Positions 40,901-61,912 are shown, counted from the stretch's first letter. The stretch: 64,000 nucleotides of DNA from Akebia trifoliata (GCA_017979445.1 CM030719.1:23613996-23677995), one strand, 5' to 3'. Notes: generated from the letters alone by a model not told the origin. Program-made: numbers and translations.

Positions 40901-42314
40901 ATTTAATATAATATGCAATAAGATCAGTTATGTTTTATGGCACATAAGACTAAGAAAGAAAGAAAGAAAAAAAAAAAGTAGCACATCTGGGGGAAAAACG
41001 AAAGTTGATGTAGATGGTTTGGGCTCGTAGAACAAAGACCAAGACTGCACTAGTGAGTAGTGTTGTAGTGCAGGTTGAAAGCTTCAACGAACTGAGAGAA
41101 AGCGTAAAAGGGCATGGTCTAGCTAATAAGAAGATATGTATAAGACAGAGCTCTAGATAGAACTGAATAGCGAGTTATGGTTCATGTTTGCTGACCCTAA
41201 ATAGCTGGGATTAGGCAATCTGAATGATGATGATGATGAATATTATGAGATTGAACATAAGTTGTTAAACATTACTTATTTTCCCAAATTTTCTCCTTAT
41301 GTCTCTCTTTAGTTTCCATTTGCACTTATTATGTATCAAAATTACAGGTTGCTATGAAACTTGCTCCTGATAGGAAGAAGTTCATGGAAGTGATAGGGGG
41401 AACGGGTGATATCAATGCTGACATTGAGAAATTCTGCACAACTTTTGCTCCACTTCTTGAGGAAAACCACAAGTTCTTGGTAAGATGTCTCATATCGTAG
41501 GGTTGGGTTTTGCTTACATTCAACTACTTTGTTGATGAGACCCATTTCATAAAGAAAATCTGAATAAGATAATAGAATAAAAGGAAGCCCTGCATCACTA
41601 TAATCATGAATGAGTTAAGACAATGTTAAATCTCCGTGTTAAGGTAAAATAGAAAGAATTGGATAAATCAAGAAAAATAATGTCTGTTCATCTTGCTATC
41701 TCAGAGGGAGGGATTGATAACTGACGAGGAAAAAAAAAGAAGAAAAATAACATAGGGCTTGATTAGCTTACGAAGAATTGTGGTATTTAGGCTGACAATG
41801 TAGTAGGGAGCAGTGAATTAAGTTAAAAATGGGTCACAGAAATCATGCTGCCACAAGATGATTTTTCAGAGGAACAGAATTGAAGTAAATGGGATATAAG
41901 CACAGTAACGAAGTTTGGATTTGGTAATTATTTGGTGAGGGTTCAATTTGGAAATGTTTCGTAAAAAGCAATCTGAAATTTTATTGGATTTCTTACCAAA
42001 ACCTCTCAATCTTCAACCACTTTCTAAATCCTATCTTCTTCTTGATGTTTGAATGTTGAAAAAACTAAAATTTTGGAGGTGAAGGTTAAAAAAAAATTAC
42101 CATATTCTATGACTAATTTTTAATCGGCTAACCCCTAATTCGGAGAATTTTGTTACTCCAAGCAAAGCACGGGAATGAGAAAATCACAATATTCATTAAA
42201 TTCTGTTACTAATCAAGCATTTTTTTTCATATAAAAGTATGATTTGTTCATTATTTTATTTGTTTACCTTCACGGCAGGCTAGTGTTGGCTTGGACGATC
42301 TGAAAGCTTCTTGA
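31986..42314 (+). CDS. GLTP1: Glycolipid transfer protein GLTP1
   Basis: Small soluble protein that carries glycosphingolipids (glucosylceramide in plants) between membranes. Six coding exons: 31986-32103, 34037-34092, 35113-35243, 35398-35533, 41348-41479, 42279-42314; 202 aa, the family's usual length. [20 protein letters not shown] is the typical start. Headgroup-site residues known from human GLTP are in place: D52 and N56 in SDVGGNIT, W99 in GLLWLT, H138 in KKWHGWL. Arg59 stands where human GLTP has Lys55; I recall Arg as usual in plant GLTP1. The tail [31 protein letters not shown] and LDDLKAS is intact. All introns are GT-AG. The intron 35534-41347 is 5.8 kb because of transposons; intron 32104-34036 also holds a LINE piece. 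Preceded by a non-coding leader exon. Confidence 0.95.
33363..33760 (+). pseudogene. RTE-type LINE ORF2 3' fragment (GLTP1 intron)
   Basis: Decayed coding sequence in shifting frames: [65 protein letters not shown]. These match in order the end of plant RTE-like ORF2 (SVAEMRMLRWMCGKTRKD, ESRLRWFGHVQRRP, VDGxKRxRGRPKK). Frameshifts and stops show that it is dead. Confidence 0.7.
36586..38585. mobile_element. Nested PIF/Harbinger-like element(s) with possible captured gene piece (GLTP1 intron 4)
   Basis: Left end TTA|GGGCTCGTTTGGATACAAAG at 36588. Inverted ends occur at 37505-37530 (GTATCCAAACGGGCTTTA) and 38560-38583 (CTGTATCCAAACGGGCCTG). Subterminal GAAAGTAGAAAGTAA and its inverse repeat inside each end. 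This suggests one 0.94-kb element 36588-37530 with a second copy or half-element to 38583. GGGCxCGTTTGGAT ends and a TTA flank fit Tourist/PIF MITEs. Between the first pair of ends lies a 40-codon frame, 36944-37066 ([20 protein letters not shown]...), Ser-rich like a plastid transit peptide, within unusually GC-balanced sequence. No transposase is visible. Confidence 0.6.
38585..38960. other. GLTP1 intron 4, LINE-like debris
   Basis: Text such as AGGAAATTGGATATGACTACACATCG and AGATTTAATAGATATGTCGTAAG resembles worn parts of plant LINE 5'/spacer sequence, but no motif can be proved. Confidence 0.25.
38960..39500. mobile_element. Long foldback element with arms of about 200 bp
   Basis: Left arm from about 38963: ACTAAAATAGATTAATTTTT, AATTATGGGTTAGTGTGTAA, TTATGTTAAAGTAGGGGT, AATTATGTGGTTGTGGGT, CACCCACCTTTC, GAAGAAAGGGG, TTTGATTCTTAAAAAA. 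The right arm (39309-39497) repeats these blocks in inverse complement and inverse order (TTTTTTAAGAATCAAATGG, CCCCTTTCTTC, GAAAGGTGGGTGG, ACAACCACATAATT, ACCCCTACTTTAACATAA, TTACACACTAACCCATAA, AATCTATTTTAGT). The loop of about 140 bp is CT-rich (TTCCTTTCTTTC). Some 8 in 10 arm positions pair by eye. Confidence 0.8.
39500..39565 (+). pseudogene. RTE LINE reverse-transcriptase motif fragment
   Basis: The frame reads [14 protein letters not shown] and then a stop, matching the RTE catalytic motif [11 protein letters not shown]. It sits directly after the foldback element. Confidence 0.5.
39690..40870 (+). pseudogene. Two L1-type LINE 3' ends in GLTP1 intron 4
   Basis: At 40450-40731 a frame reads [60 protein letters not shown], the zf-RVT and tail region of plant L1 ORF2. 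It is followed by a typical 3' UTR (GGTCATCTCAACCTCCCTTTT, AATAAAATTCATCTTTACTTATCC) and an A tail ending at about 40858. An earlier, weaker copy ends near 39900, with GGTCGGTCAACTCAACTGCC and AATAAAGTTATACTTACC. Both are 5'-truncated. Confidence 0.7.
41000..41245 (+). pseudogene. RTE LINE 3' end with GAT-repeat tail
   Basis: Ends GCTGACCCTAAATAGCTGGG, ATTAGGCAATCTGAATGATG, ATGATGATG. Plant RTE elements typically finish GACCCCAAATAGTTGGGA..GATGATGATG, so the unit probably belongs with the reverse-transcriptase scrap at 39500. No open frame remains. Confidence 0.6.
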
Positions 42315-42890
42315 GGAGAGTAGTCTCCGAGTAACCAAATCTTGCTTTTATTTATCGGTGCTGTATTTCTTTTGAACTTGACTATTGACGTGAAAACCTT
42401 CACAGACAGTTAAATTATTATCTAGTTGCAGTTATCATCGAAACTACAGGTTATATTCTTCGATTTTCTTTATTATCTTTTATTGTAATTTCTTTTTTCA
42501 GTTTTTGCAGATTTCTCGCTGAATGTGTTATAGGGTTATGAAAAGTCATATAGATGAATTTACTTTCATAGAAACTGAAATGCATTTAGATTTCCACCTC
42601 CAGAAAGAACTCTCTCTCTCTCTGGAGATACCAAACTCTATGAACTCTGAACTCAAAATTCTCCAGTCTTTTATTGATTCCTCTTCATATTTATATATGA
42701 GCCAAAAATCTAAGATAATCTTGGATCATTGGATTCCTTCGAAAAACCCTAATATTAGGATAATTTTGAAAAAAGAAATTGTTCTCTCATATAAGAAAAT
42801 AAACTTCTATCGTCATCATCATCAAAGATGAAGTATCATTTGGGGTTGTCTTAATGAATCGTGTTCTCCATTATCATGTGTTGGCGGTGC
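42315..42890. other. GLTP1 3' UTR and spacer
   Basis: The 3' UTR is probably within about 42315-42500. A 102-codon frame at 42523-42831 has no recognised family and is AT-biased like the spacer, so it is not called as a gene. Confidence 0.35.
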
Positions 42891-43320
42891 CAACTTAGCT
42901 AAGTTGCTAGGGTTTGAGGAGCGTTAATCCCACGACTAACCCTTGCCTAGCATATTCCTTCTAACTCTTTGTACGGCTTTTGTGAAATGTGTTCAAATCA
43001 TCCTAGTTGACTTTATCTTAGTTTATTGTCTGTTGGAGTAACTGCTACTTCTTTTTTTTTGAATGAGTTCGTTTCTAATTTTATCTTTTCTAGTCTTTTT
43101 ACTAGTCTATCTTAGCATCATCAGCTCTGTCACACTCAATCTATCATTATGATTTTCTTTTAGCAATCCAACATTCATTTTCATAAAGCATAGATGGTCT
43201 TAATGCTGTCTTATGCAAATTTTCTTTTAACTTGATTAGTATTTGTCGATCTTATAGCATTTTAAAAGTGCACTTTAACCATCTAGCCCTAATTTTACAA
43301 GCAACATACTTCCTCTATCC
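42890..43320 (-). pseudogene. RTE LINE fragment, minus strand
   Basis: On the minus strand from 43320 downward, a worn reading in shifting frames contains NAIRSTNTNQVKRKFA..DSIKTIYAL..MNVG, alignable to IPLKLKGKFYRTAIRPAMLYGxECW of RTE ORF2, with stops in between. Further down, the text on tracking and linking bases fits the following region only loosely. Confidence 0.45.
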
Positions 43321-43924
43321 TTGTGTTGGAAACGACTTCGACTCACGACGAGTTGTCTTAATCATTTCATGGGAGTTGGCTCAGAAAATTTAAAAAAAAA
43401 AATTGGGAAAAATTTTGGACAATTTTATGATGAGGATGCCAGCACAAAATCAAGAAGATTAGAGTAAAAAAAATCAATGATTATTCTCTACTAGTCTATT
43501 AGTGGCTGATTTATTTTTTTTAAGATACCCTTTTTGGCATTCTTCCTACTTTAAGCAAAAATCCCATGAATTTAGTGACAAAGATTGGACATGTTATTAG
43601 ACCATTATTACACACTGAGAATCTGTATATAGTCCATTTAATATTGACCTCTGTAGAGTTTAGACATATAAGTTTCATTCAAGAAGCCTTCACGCTACTT
43701 GCATTATGGAGTCGACATCATTCATGAAATCAAGGACTGAATGGTCACTAAAACAAGTGGTTTTGTTAAAGTTTGTTTTTGTAGAAAAAATAACTCTGGG
43801 TTGGCTTTAATCATGAGAATGTGTAATATAATGGGGAAGGAGGTTCGGTTGAATTGATTATTTAATGAATAGAATTGTATTATCGAATTTGAGGGGATTG
43901 GTCCATTTTATTAAGTTAAGAAAA

Positions 43925-44165
43925 AGGTAGATTCTGCCGAACCACCTAAATGAATCATGATGAGTGCTTGTCCATGGTGGCCAAACCTTCTAGATGAAGC
44001 ATGATGAGGGGTCAGCCATGGGGCCCGAACCACTTAGGTGAAAGATGATGAGGGGTAGGCCTTGGGGGCCGAATCTCGTAGAGGAAACAAGATGAGGGGT
44101 CCGTCGAATCACCTAGATAAATCACAATGAGGGACCAGCTCCCCTTGGGAGCCAAACCTTCTATG
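43925..44165. repeat. Tandem repeat, about 57-bp unit (GATGAGGGGTC..GCCGAACCACCTAG)
   Basis: Four units of the form CCGAACCACCTAGrTGAAtCATGATGAGGGGTCrGCCaTGGGGGC. Starts near 43938, 43981, 44037, 44094, with a final partial unit to 44165. GC-rich against its background. A related wording (GGCCAAACCACCTAGAGG) occurs at 60450-60500. Confidence 0.7.
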
Positions 44166-44636
44166 ATCTCAGATTGGGTTGGATTTAATTTGGTTGGGTG
44201 GGATCAGGTTGGCATGGATACAATTTCCTTGATTTAGTAACTTTGCTAATCCCTAGAAATGAAAAAAAATTTGATTCCTACAAGGATGCATGCTTAAATG
44301 AATATACTCAAATTGGATTCAATTCTTATTGGCACATGGTCTTTGTGGGAACTACTCGATGGATATGGAGTGCCTCATTTTGGTACCTTTCCTTTATAGT
44401 GCTTAGTGCGTGGTACCTAAGGAAAATGTACTTTCATAAATACCTAAGAAGAAAGATGGTTTGTTAATAGATGGATAGAGAGAACTTATGTTCACGATTG
44501 ATTGATGGACTAGTAACTATACCACATTAGACGTGATAGATAGATAGATGGATCGATAGATTGATAAATGGTTGGAAATAATACAACTCTTGGTTGGAGG
44601 TCACTACTAGAATCTTGTTTGTATATATATATATAT

Positions 44637-45045
44637 ATGGGGGCGGTTCATGGGACATATGTAAAAACAATGGTTTTTCAAAATATGGGTTAGAGGTTTT
44701 GGATTGAGCTGATTTTTTGCGAGGATGGTCACTATGATGAGAAGATCATCCCCACAAAAAATCAGCTCAATCTGAATCTTCTAAATCCATCAAAAGTGAT
44801 TTACAAATTATTGGCAAAAATTGACAAAAAATCAACGGTCCACATTCTAAATCACTTTTAATGGGGTTAGAAGTTTCAGATTTGACTGATTTTTTTTTTT
44901 CCGAATAATCTTCCCATCATAGAGATCATCCTCACAAAAAATCAGCTTAATCCAAAACTTCTAACTCATATTTTGAAAATTTATTAATGTTACATTGTTT
45001 TTACATATGTTTTTTCACCTGTCCCTTGATCCGTTCCCATATATA
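44637..45045. mobile_element. Double-hairpin MITE family C, copy 2
   Basis: Outer inverted ends GGGGGCGGTTCATGGGACATATG and ...CATATGTTTTTTCACCTGTCCCTTGATCCGTTCCC. Inside lie two hairpins: 44709-44766 (CTGATTTTTTGCGAGGATGG / ATCCCCACAAAAAATCAGC) and 44888-44947. Flanked on both sides by TATATATA tracts, consistent with insertion into TA arrays. Confidence 0.8.
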
Positions 45046-45049
45046 TATA

Positions 45050-47440
45050 CATACAAAATAAAAGTATTTTGTTTATTAAAAAATAGTCATAGAAAACCTA
45101 GAAAGAGTAATTTGTTATTATATCTTTAGAAACGACGAATTAATCTAGGATAGCATTGTGGTTTTATGCTCCTAAGTAATTGGGATACCTTGGAGAGTTG
45201 TACAATTAGTGAGATCTAGAAATTTCTTTTCTTCTTTCCCAATAAATATTTTGTGTAAAAATGGTATTTATATAGTATAGAGACAGTCGAGATTTACATT
45301 AGATTTTCTAGTAGGTTTAAATGTGAGGAATATCTCCTGGACTAGTGATCACTAGGAGTCTGTAATCGTCAAATGGTTGACCTTACCGTTACTTGAACTC
45401 AATATTGGATTTTTGATCAATGATCAGTCTAAGTCGGATATATGGTCACCCAACGATGGTATGCAAGACTGGCTACAAAATCAGATAAGAACGGTGTGAT
45501 TCTACATTGGAGTTTAAGTATTGGAATATTGATTGTCATACCTGATACGGTTATATCGATGTGTTCCTCAACACTCTTATCGACTACACCGTTATATTTG
45601 TATTATGTATTTTCTTCATTGTGTGTTAATAGATAGATATATTTATTTTACAAAACATGATCGAATTGATAATATATTTACATGATAGATTGATGATTAT
45701 TATTATATTGTGCTTGCAGTATTTAAATTTTAGTATGATTTAACATTGCATGCATGACTAGATGTTAGAACAATTGATTTCTTATTGAGTAACTCATGTT
45801 ACTCACCTTATCATTCATCATTTTAGATTATTCAACCGTTCAAGAGTCATTTTATGAGGAAGAGTATTATGATGGAGTTCCCAAGGAGAAGTGTATCAAC
45901 GAGCAGCAATCTCCTTCAATCTAAGATGGGTTAGAGGTTTAGGGTGTTTAAACGTTTTGCTTTTAAGACTTATGTCAGGATATTGCGTGCCACTTTATTC
46001 AGTACTACTTATTATTATGTTTGTTTTAGTTTTGTGAGACTTGTTTTATGAGTTATTATGTTTATGGATCATGTCATAGTTGTTGGTTACCTTCTGCACT
46101 CTGTTAATTAGATGGTTGTTTATCTTTTCACTGCATTTAACTATTGAACATAAGTTGTTATCTATTATCATGCCTTGAGACCTAATAGAAGAATCATTGG
46201 GATTCGTGTTGGATCGACGGGACGTGACAACCCAGTTCTTGCCTGAGCGACAGCCAATTGTAAAATTACTAAGCCAAATCTACTATGGTCCACGCCTTAG
46301 GCATAGACCTGGCTTGCAAATGATATTAAATTCTAAAGGACTTTTTTCGAATCTTTGGCTCTCTTGACCTTTTGGGCATTGAGAAGATGAATATGGCTTA
46401 TAGGTTTTTGGGAAGTTCTTAGGGCTACCCAACCTCTTTCCAAAAAACCCTTGATTTTCTCCCTTAAGACCATCATCTTCAACCTCTCTGTCTGAAAAAT
46501 TTTCCATTGTATTCCACCTTGGATTATATCTCTCCACCCTTCAAATCTTAAGAAAAATGTAAGATTTTTTTGGATGAAAAAAATCAAGGGCTTTCTAAAA
46601 ATTGGCTTAAGATTAGATATAAATAAGGATAGAAAGAAATTAACTTTACAAGGTGAAGAACTTAAACATGACTGATTCTTGGGAGAAAAATCAAGGGTAG
46701 AGCATATAGATCAATTTTTTTTTTTTAATAAAAAACAGCATTCACAAGAGGGTGGCACTATTTGCACACACTGAGATGACTAATTGTACCTATTTTAAGT
46801 GAAAAATGTTTTAAAAAATAAAATTTGGATTTTTACCCTTTTGTATTTATTGATTGCACCAACCACAACCTACTGAACCAAAAAAACCTACTTCCTTTTT
46901 TTTTTTAGTTGAATCATTGGAGATTAGATTTTAATATTTTTTTTTCTTCAAGTTACCTCTTTGCATTTAATCTAGAAAGATGGAAAAATCACTTGTAAAA
47001 CATCTTTGAAAGAACTCAAAGATTTTTTGACAGATTTTATCTTAAATTCAAACCGAATTTATTTTATTAAATTCGGTACCTAATGAATATTACTAAACAG
47101 ATTCAGTAGATTCATACTGACTAGAACTTTCTACCACATATTACAAAATCAATTTAGATATTACAAAAGGGATTCAGTAGGTACCTATCGAACATAATTC
47201 TCTCATGTATTACTTTGACTTAATTGGAGGTGTTAGGATAAGATAAAAAAAGTAAGATCAAAACTTAAAATCTTCATTGAAACCTTTTTACATACAAAGA
47301 AGTATTATGTCTATATATGTGAGAAAAAAAGGTTTGGTAAGTACAATGAGCAATAGACCAAAAAAAAAAAGGAATTAAATGTGTGCAATAAGACATTTTA
47401 TCTTTAAGATGGCTATGTAGTAAGTAAAATTAGCTATTTG
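45050..47440. other. Intergenic spacer, possible LTR debris
   Basis: No gene recognised. 46190-46260 contains GTGTTGGATCGACGGGACGTGACA, wording common in plant gypsy LTR/promoter ends, but no protein motif or second LTR is visible. 47030-47200 repeats AAATTCGGTACCTA / GATTCAGTAGGTACCTA variants three times, a short degenerate repeat. Confidence 0.3.
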
Positions 47441-47919
47441 GGTGTGTGCAAATAGAGCCACCCTTCACAAAAACCGGCTGTGCACAAACCATGCCAATTT
47501 TATAACAAAAGACCTGAATGAACCACATTTGCCACATCTGACACCATATTATGAGTACATATTTAAAGAAAGTTACAAACAATTAGCAAATACAAGGGAT
47601 AGATACCTTCCGGAGAACATATTGGTCTCACAGAAAAAGTTCATGAAAGTGAATGATGATGCTTATTACAAGTATCCCGAGTCTCCGAGATATTTATTAA
47701 CATTCCCTAGAGTGAGCTGCTTTTTCTTAGGTGAGTCTACAATACATTGTAAGGGGCAAAAGCATCCCAAGACAAGATATTGAAAATGCTCTTAAAGAGG
47801 AACCAAACCGAACATCAACAAACTTCAGCCACGATGCAAAGGCAAGGTAATAAATGCTCGGAACACAATGGAAAAAAAGTAAATGGAAATTTCCCCTAGA
47901 CATGAGCGACATTTTTTTT
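47441..47919. other. Spacer containing the 3' UTR of the CKL gene
   Basis: Downstream (lower coordinates) of the CKL stop codon at 47920-47922. A plus-strand frame, 47442-47783 (113 codons), lies antisense to this 3' region and matches no family. The polyadenylation site is not identified. Confidence 0.35.
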
Positions 47920-57258
<9,339 letters not shown>

Positions 57259-57900
57259 AATTTGATCCAATTAAACAAACCCAATTGAATGTGTGGAGAA
57301 GAAACATAAACCTTCACCTCTTCCCTTCTCAGATTTCAACGAAATCCTTAGATAGCTTTAAAAAATAACTTTCAAATTAAAAAAATCTCACCTTTTTTTC
57401 CTTGTACAATCCACCCAAACTTACTTTAAAAAACCTTTAATCTCAAACAATAACACCATTACGAATAATCAAACCTAGAAATGTACATTTACCACCAAAT
57501 CAAAAACCCCAAAATCTCCCTCCCAATCAACCAAATTTCGATCTACGAAAAACGAAGCAAATGCACAAAATCTACAAAACCGAAGAACATAATACCCCTA
57601 ATCTCCACCTGCGGACAGATAATTGAATTTGAAACCATAATCTCATGAACATTAGACAACATTGACAAAGATGAGATCAAATGTGATTGAAAATCAGTAT
57701 TAAAAAAATAAAAATAAAAAAGACGGAACTTTTATCTAAGATCTCCTAAAAAAATAAAAATTTTAAATTTTTTAAAAATATAAAAAAATGTGTAATTTTA
57801 CAGAGGAGAACGAAGAATTTCGAACGTTATTTTCGGATCTGGGGAAGAATATTTGGGCTTTGAGAGGGAGAAAAGAAGGGAATGAACAAGAATAAAAAGC
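57259..57900 (-). promoter_or_regulatory. CKL leader and promoter region
   Basis: Sequence upstream of the CKL start codon. A pyrimidine-rich leader (TTTCTTCTCC on the minus strand) lies just above the ATG; 57800-57900 reads CTTTTTATTCTTGTTCATTC, CCTTCTTTTCTCCCTCTCAA on the minus strand, like a plant leader. A leader intron is possible but not proved. A roughly 20-base A/T run lies at 57916-57936. Confidence 0.4.
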
Positions 57901-58727
57901 TGGAAAAAGATTGCTTTTTTTTTTTTTTTTTTTTTCTTTCTAATATATATAATAATTTTGTTTTAACAGGACAGCGAATTCTGGAGTGGCGGAACAGAAA
58001 CCGTTTCCTGCTAGGTTAAGGATTTTATGCGCTTTGCAACTGATGTGATGAAAGGGGTCCATCTCTTGATTTAATTTTTTTTTGTCTTTTATCAGTCTAA
58101 TAATAAGTCTTTGCCACGTGGAATAGAAGTAGTTCGACACCATAATTTGAAATCCAAAAATACCCCCCCACCTTAACCTTCAAATTTAATATAATCATAG
58201 TAATTGTGGTCAAAAGTAAGAAAATTTCAATCCCACAACCCTAAAATCACCATGCCATCTTCTTCTTGATTGTAATAGAGAAAATTACAAGATTTATTTT
58301 TATATTAGACTTGAAACCACTTATAAAGAAAAAAAGAATTGTTGGAATAAACATCTAACCCTAGTTAGCAATACGGAATACGATAAAGATTTGATACCTG
58401 AATTTTTTTAGTTCCATTCGATTTTGGATTGCAAAAATATGATCAAATATGCGTAAAACAATAAATATGCGATATATAATTTATTCGTGTATTATATGTT
58501 CTAGGCAAAAAAAAATTATTAATATAATTATGTTCCTATGCATTGTTTTCTTAGAGTTTCTTAGGTAAGTGAAGTGCTACCCTAACAGTGAGAAGTAGTA
58601 GTGTGACCAAAATTTAAAATCTCCACTTTGGGTAGTGTGTCATTAAGGAGAAAAAAAATTAGATTATCTCTCAATAAAAATCAAAGACAAAGAAAAATAG
58701 GTGATGATCCACGATATCTTCGTTAAA
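57900..58727. other. Intergenic spacer
   Basis: AT-rich sequence between the CKL promoter and the next MITE. No gene, no recognised repeat; the open frames here are short and lack motifs. Confidence 0.4.
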
Positions 58728-59097
58728 AAACACTTTCCTTACTAACTTGATAAGATTTCAACTCTTACTAAAGGTCATTGAACTCAAATGGATTACTGCA
58801 TTAGCAAAAACAACACTATAGTCCTCTATATTTCATGGAAAAACTTAGGTAGGAAAAACAAATAGCTTATTTTGGGCATGATCCAAGGTTTTGAAAATGG
58901 ACAGCTACCAAATTCCCAAATTTTAAATTAAAATTCAATTGTGAAAATTAACTTTATTTTCAATATTGTTAAAAATGTTCATAGAATGTTGTCCTCTACA
59001 AACTTGCGGCATCAGATCATGTATTTGGATGCCACAACATGAGCTCAACGAACCTTATAAGATTTGAAATCTTACTGACGTAGTAAAGCTAGTCTGG
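58728..59097 (+). mobile_element. MITE family A, copy 3
   Basis: Same orientation as copy 1. Begins ACACTTTCCTTACTAACTTG and ends CTTACTGACGTAGTAAAGC; shared interior GGGCATGATCCAAGGTTTTG and TGAGCTCAACGAACC. More diverged than copies 1 and 2. Confidence 0.75.
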
Positions 59098-59099
59098 AC

Positions 59100-60250
59100 T
59101 CTACTTCTATGTGCATAAAGAGAGAAGGAGAGAGAGGGATTCCAGCTGGAACTTGAAGTGGTTTGCCTCTTTAGGTAACTAAAATGTATCCTATTTTCCA
59201 ACCTAATGATACTTTAATTCAAAAAAACGCATTTAATTTCAATTTCGGACGAAAAAATGAATTTTGCCGAATCATACAATTAATTCGGAAGAATAATACT
59301 TTCATTCAAAAATACAAAAATTTCATGAAATTTTTCGTGAATTAAACGGTTGATTACTAATAGGGCTCTAATTGATTAAATTGGCAATCTATTGGTTTGC
59401 TATCCCAATCAGGATTTTCTTATCCCTCTTATCCCTAGAGGTAAAGGATAGGACTTTTTCTTTTGGATTGGTTGGGGGAAATGAGAGATTCGAAGCCCCA
59501 ACACTATGGTTTTTAGGGGATTTTTCAGTTCTCCCACTCTTCGAGATATGTATTTCAATTAATACGACTCTCTGATCTTTTCCTCTAATGATCCTTTAAA
59601 TTTTCGATCGTCTTCTACGATGAACCTTCATTTTTTGGATCGTCTTCTTCGTTTGCTTTTACTTAAAAAAATATTGGTGTAATGTCGATCAAAGAGCCTC
59701 CAACGATTAAATTAGTACTTGATGAAAATTACAGAGTAATAAAAAAAATGAGAACTAGAGTTGTGTGGCTTGTACCTTGAATTTTAACATTTATGGTAAT
59801 AAAAGTATAAGATGCTTTGATGATAATAAAGACTTACTCGTCATGGTTCTTCTAACCTACATGAGAAGTGACAATAACTATGTAACTGCTCCAACTCGAT
59901 GATTGTTCAATTCCTCTAGTTGACTCAGTCAAGGTATGTGTTTACATTTTTTTTAGCATCATGTGTGTTTTACTTTGGTGGTAAAGCATGTTGTAATAAC
60001 ATTTGCTACTTAAATAGCTTTATGGTGACTAGTTATAATACTTTACTATGTTGCTACTCGAATAGCTTTACACAATCCCTTTAATATATCAATCTCTTTA
60101 AAGTAATTTCCAAAAGTAGGAGTAGGAGTAGTAGTATCAGTTACTGAACAAGAGCAAGAGAAGGAGAAGAAACATTAACACTAACTACTAAGCAGGAAAA
60201 GAAACAGAAGTAGTAACATCAACTATTACTGCTGACAAAACTTGGTCGAA
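59100..60250. other. Intergenic spacer
   Basis: No gene recognised. 59210-59345 has weak AATTCGGA/TCCGAATT themes. A short frame at 59372-59575 has no known relatives. 60105-60240 contains AGTAGTA/AGGAGAAG purine-rich simple sequence. Confidence 0.35.
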
Positions 60251-61150
60251 TCACTTTAGTGTTTGAGAAAATGCTCAATCATGGTAATCGAACCTCTTGC
60301 AAATTGAGAGTGGGGGTGGACATTGTATTTGAACCCCTAACAAATTGCAAGGGGATCAGACATTTTGCTCAAACCTCTAGTAAAATGAGAAGGGGGTCGG
60401 ACATTATGTTCGAACCTCTTGGAAAGATCAACAAAGAGGTTCAACCACGATGGCCAAACCACCTAGAGGTTGCCAAAGAGGGGTTCGGCCAAGGTGATTG
60501 GACCTCTACTTTGTTGACCTTTTTGAGTTGAAGGTTGTCAACCCCTTGAATTGGGAGTTGTCTAAACACAACTTGATTAGTGTAAAGCATTGGCTCTTAA
60601 TCATAAACTTAGAGTTCTATTGTCTCCTTGAAGGGAGGGGGAGGGGAGGGGGAGGGGGAGGGGGGGGGGGGGGGGGGGGGGGGGGGCTCCCAATGCAACT
60701 CGGTTAAGAGTGAAATTCAAATTCCTGATCTTAAATTAGGCATCATGTTAACTCTTTTAGTTGGGAGTCAATGACCCTATGCAATTTGGTTTAGAACAAG
60801 AGCTCTTAGTCGTAAACTCCTCGTTGTGTCAACTCTTCTAATTGGGAATCGGTAGTTCCATGCAACTCGATTTAGAACAAAAGTTCTTAGACTTGTTGTC
60901 ATGTTGACTCTTCGAATTGGAAATCAGTAGCTCCATGTGACTTGATTTAGAGCAAGAGCTCTGATTTTTTGGGCATGAGCTCCTAAAACATGGGCTCTTG
61001 AGTTTGAAGCTCGGGCTTCTTTAGACCATGAGCTCTTTTGATGGTGAAGTGAGAGCTTTTTTGAGAGCGAAGACTCTTCGATGGTGAAGCAAAAACTTCT
61101 TTTCTTTGAGAGTAAAGGCACTTTGATTGTGAAGCGAAAGCTTATTTTAA
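60250..61150. repeat. Degenerate tandem-repeat domain
   Basis: Three adjacent repeat types. 60260-60500: units of about 55 bp with GAACCTCT..AAATTGAGAAGGGGGTCGGACATT. 60700-60960: two to three units of about 85-90 bp with TCATGTTGACTCTTCTAATT, GGGAATCGGTAG.., TCCATGCAACTCGATTTAGA, ACAAGAGCTCTTAG. 60965-61150: units of about 35-45 bp with GATGGTGAAGCGAGAGCTTTTTTGAGAG. The G tract sits between the first two. No coding sense. Confidence 0.65.
60633..60686 (+). repeat. G-rich tract ending in a run of 27 G
   Basis: Five G-runs separated by single A (GGGAGGGGGAGGGGAGGGGGAGGGGGA), then G60660-G60686. Strong G-quadruplex-forming potential on the plus strand. The exact length may be affected by sequencing error. 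Confidence 0.8.
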
Positions 61151-61554
61151 GATGAATTAATTGATTAATCATGGAATTGGATAATAATTTTACCCAATTA
61201 CCTTAAATTTTTATCATCCTCAACCTTCAATTTTCAAGAACAAAATAGGGGTTTTAGGGAGGTTGAAGATATGGGTTTTGGAAAGAAATTCAAAAACATA
61301 AAAAAATCCCCAAACTTTGTTGATATTTTTATGAAAATTTTTCAAAATTCCTGAAATCAAAATAATTGAACCATTTAGTGAAATAATTGTTGAATGGAAT
61401 CCAACCTTGGTTACTATATGTGTAGCATTGTTGGTGGCTCAGTCAATTTTGGGCCGAGCATTAATTGGGTTGGTTCTAATCAATCCTTAAAATTCTAACC
61501 CAAATCCAACCCGATTAGTAGTTGAATCAAGAAAATTAAATTTCATACATATTT

Positions 61555-61818
61555 ATTTATGGGTTTTGTTAACGTGTGCCCTTAGTAGTTGAATAAAAAA
61601 ATGGGCATTTTAATTGGTGTGGCCATAAATTTCATACATATTTATTATGGGTTTAAGGGCACATGGTAAAGTGCATTAAATATGCATAGGGATTACATTT
61701 TCATATAAAAATGCCCCCAAAAAATTCTTTTTTATCAAAAATACCTCCAATGCTTGTTCCCAGGGTATATGTAATGCACTTTAACATTAGCCCTTAGGGC
61801 ACAACTTAACAAGATCCT
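61555..61818. mobile_element. MITE with GTTAACGTGTGCCCTTAG-type ends
   Basis: Left TTTTGTTAACGTGTGCCCTTAG and right, in inverse complement, TCTTGTTAAGTTGTGCCCTAAGG. A second inverted pair lies further in (GTAAAGTGCATTA / TAATGCACTTTAAC). The left part contains a 60-100-bp internal duplication (AAATTTCATACATATTTATT at 61540 and 61629). Confidence 0.65.
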
Positions 61819-61912
61819 ACATTTATATGTTTATATTATAAAATATATATATCATAAATGAGTTTTCAGGTTGGGCTGCCCTATAGGCTTAACTTCCAAA
61901 GCCAAACCTAGC

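Noticed and set aside
42523..42831. 102-codon frame after GLTP1
   Set aside because: No recognised motif and spacer-like composition.
43925..44165. CRISPR-like spaced repeats
   Set aside because: Units are imperfect and continuous without unique spacers; the genome is a plant nuclear one.
47442..47783. 113-codon plus-strand frame
   Set aside because: Antisense to the CKL 3' region with no known family.
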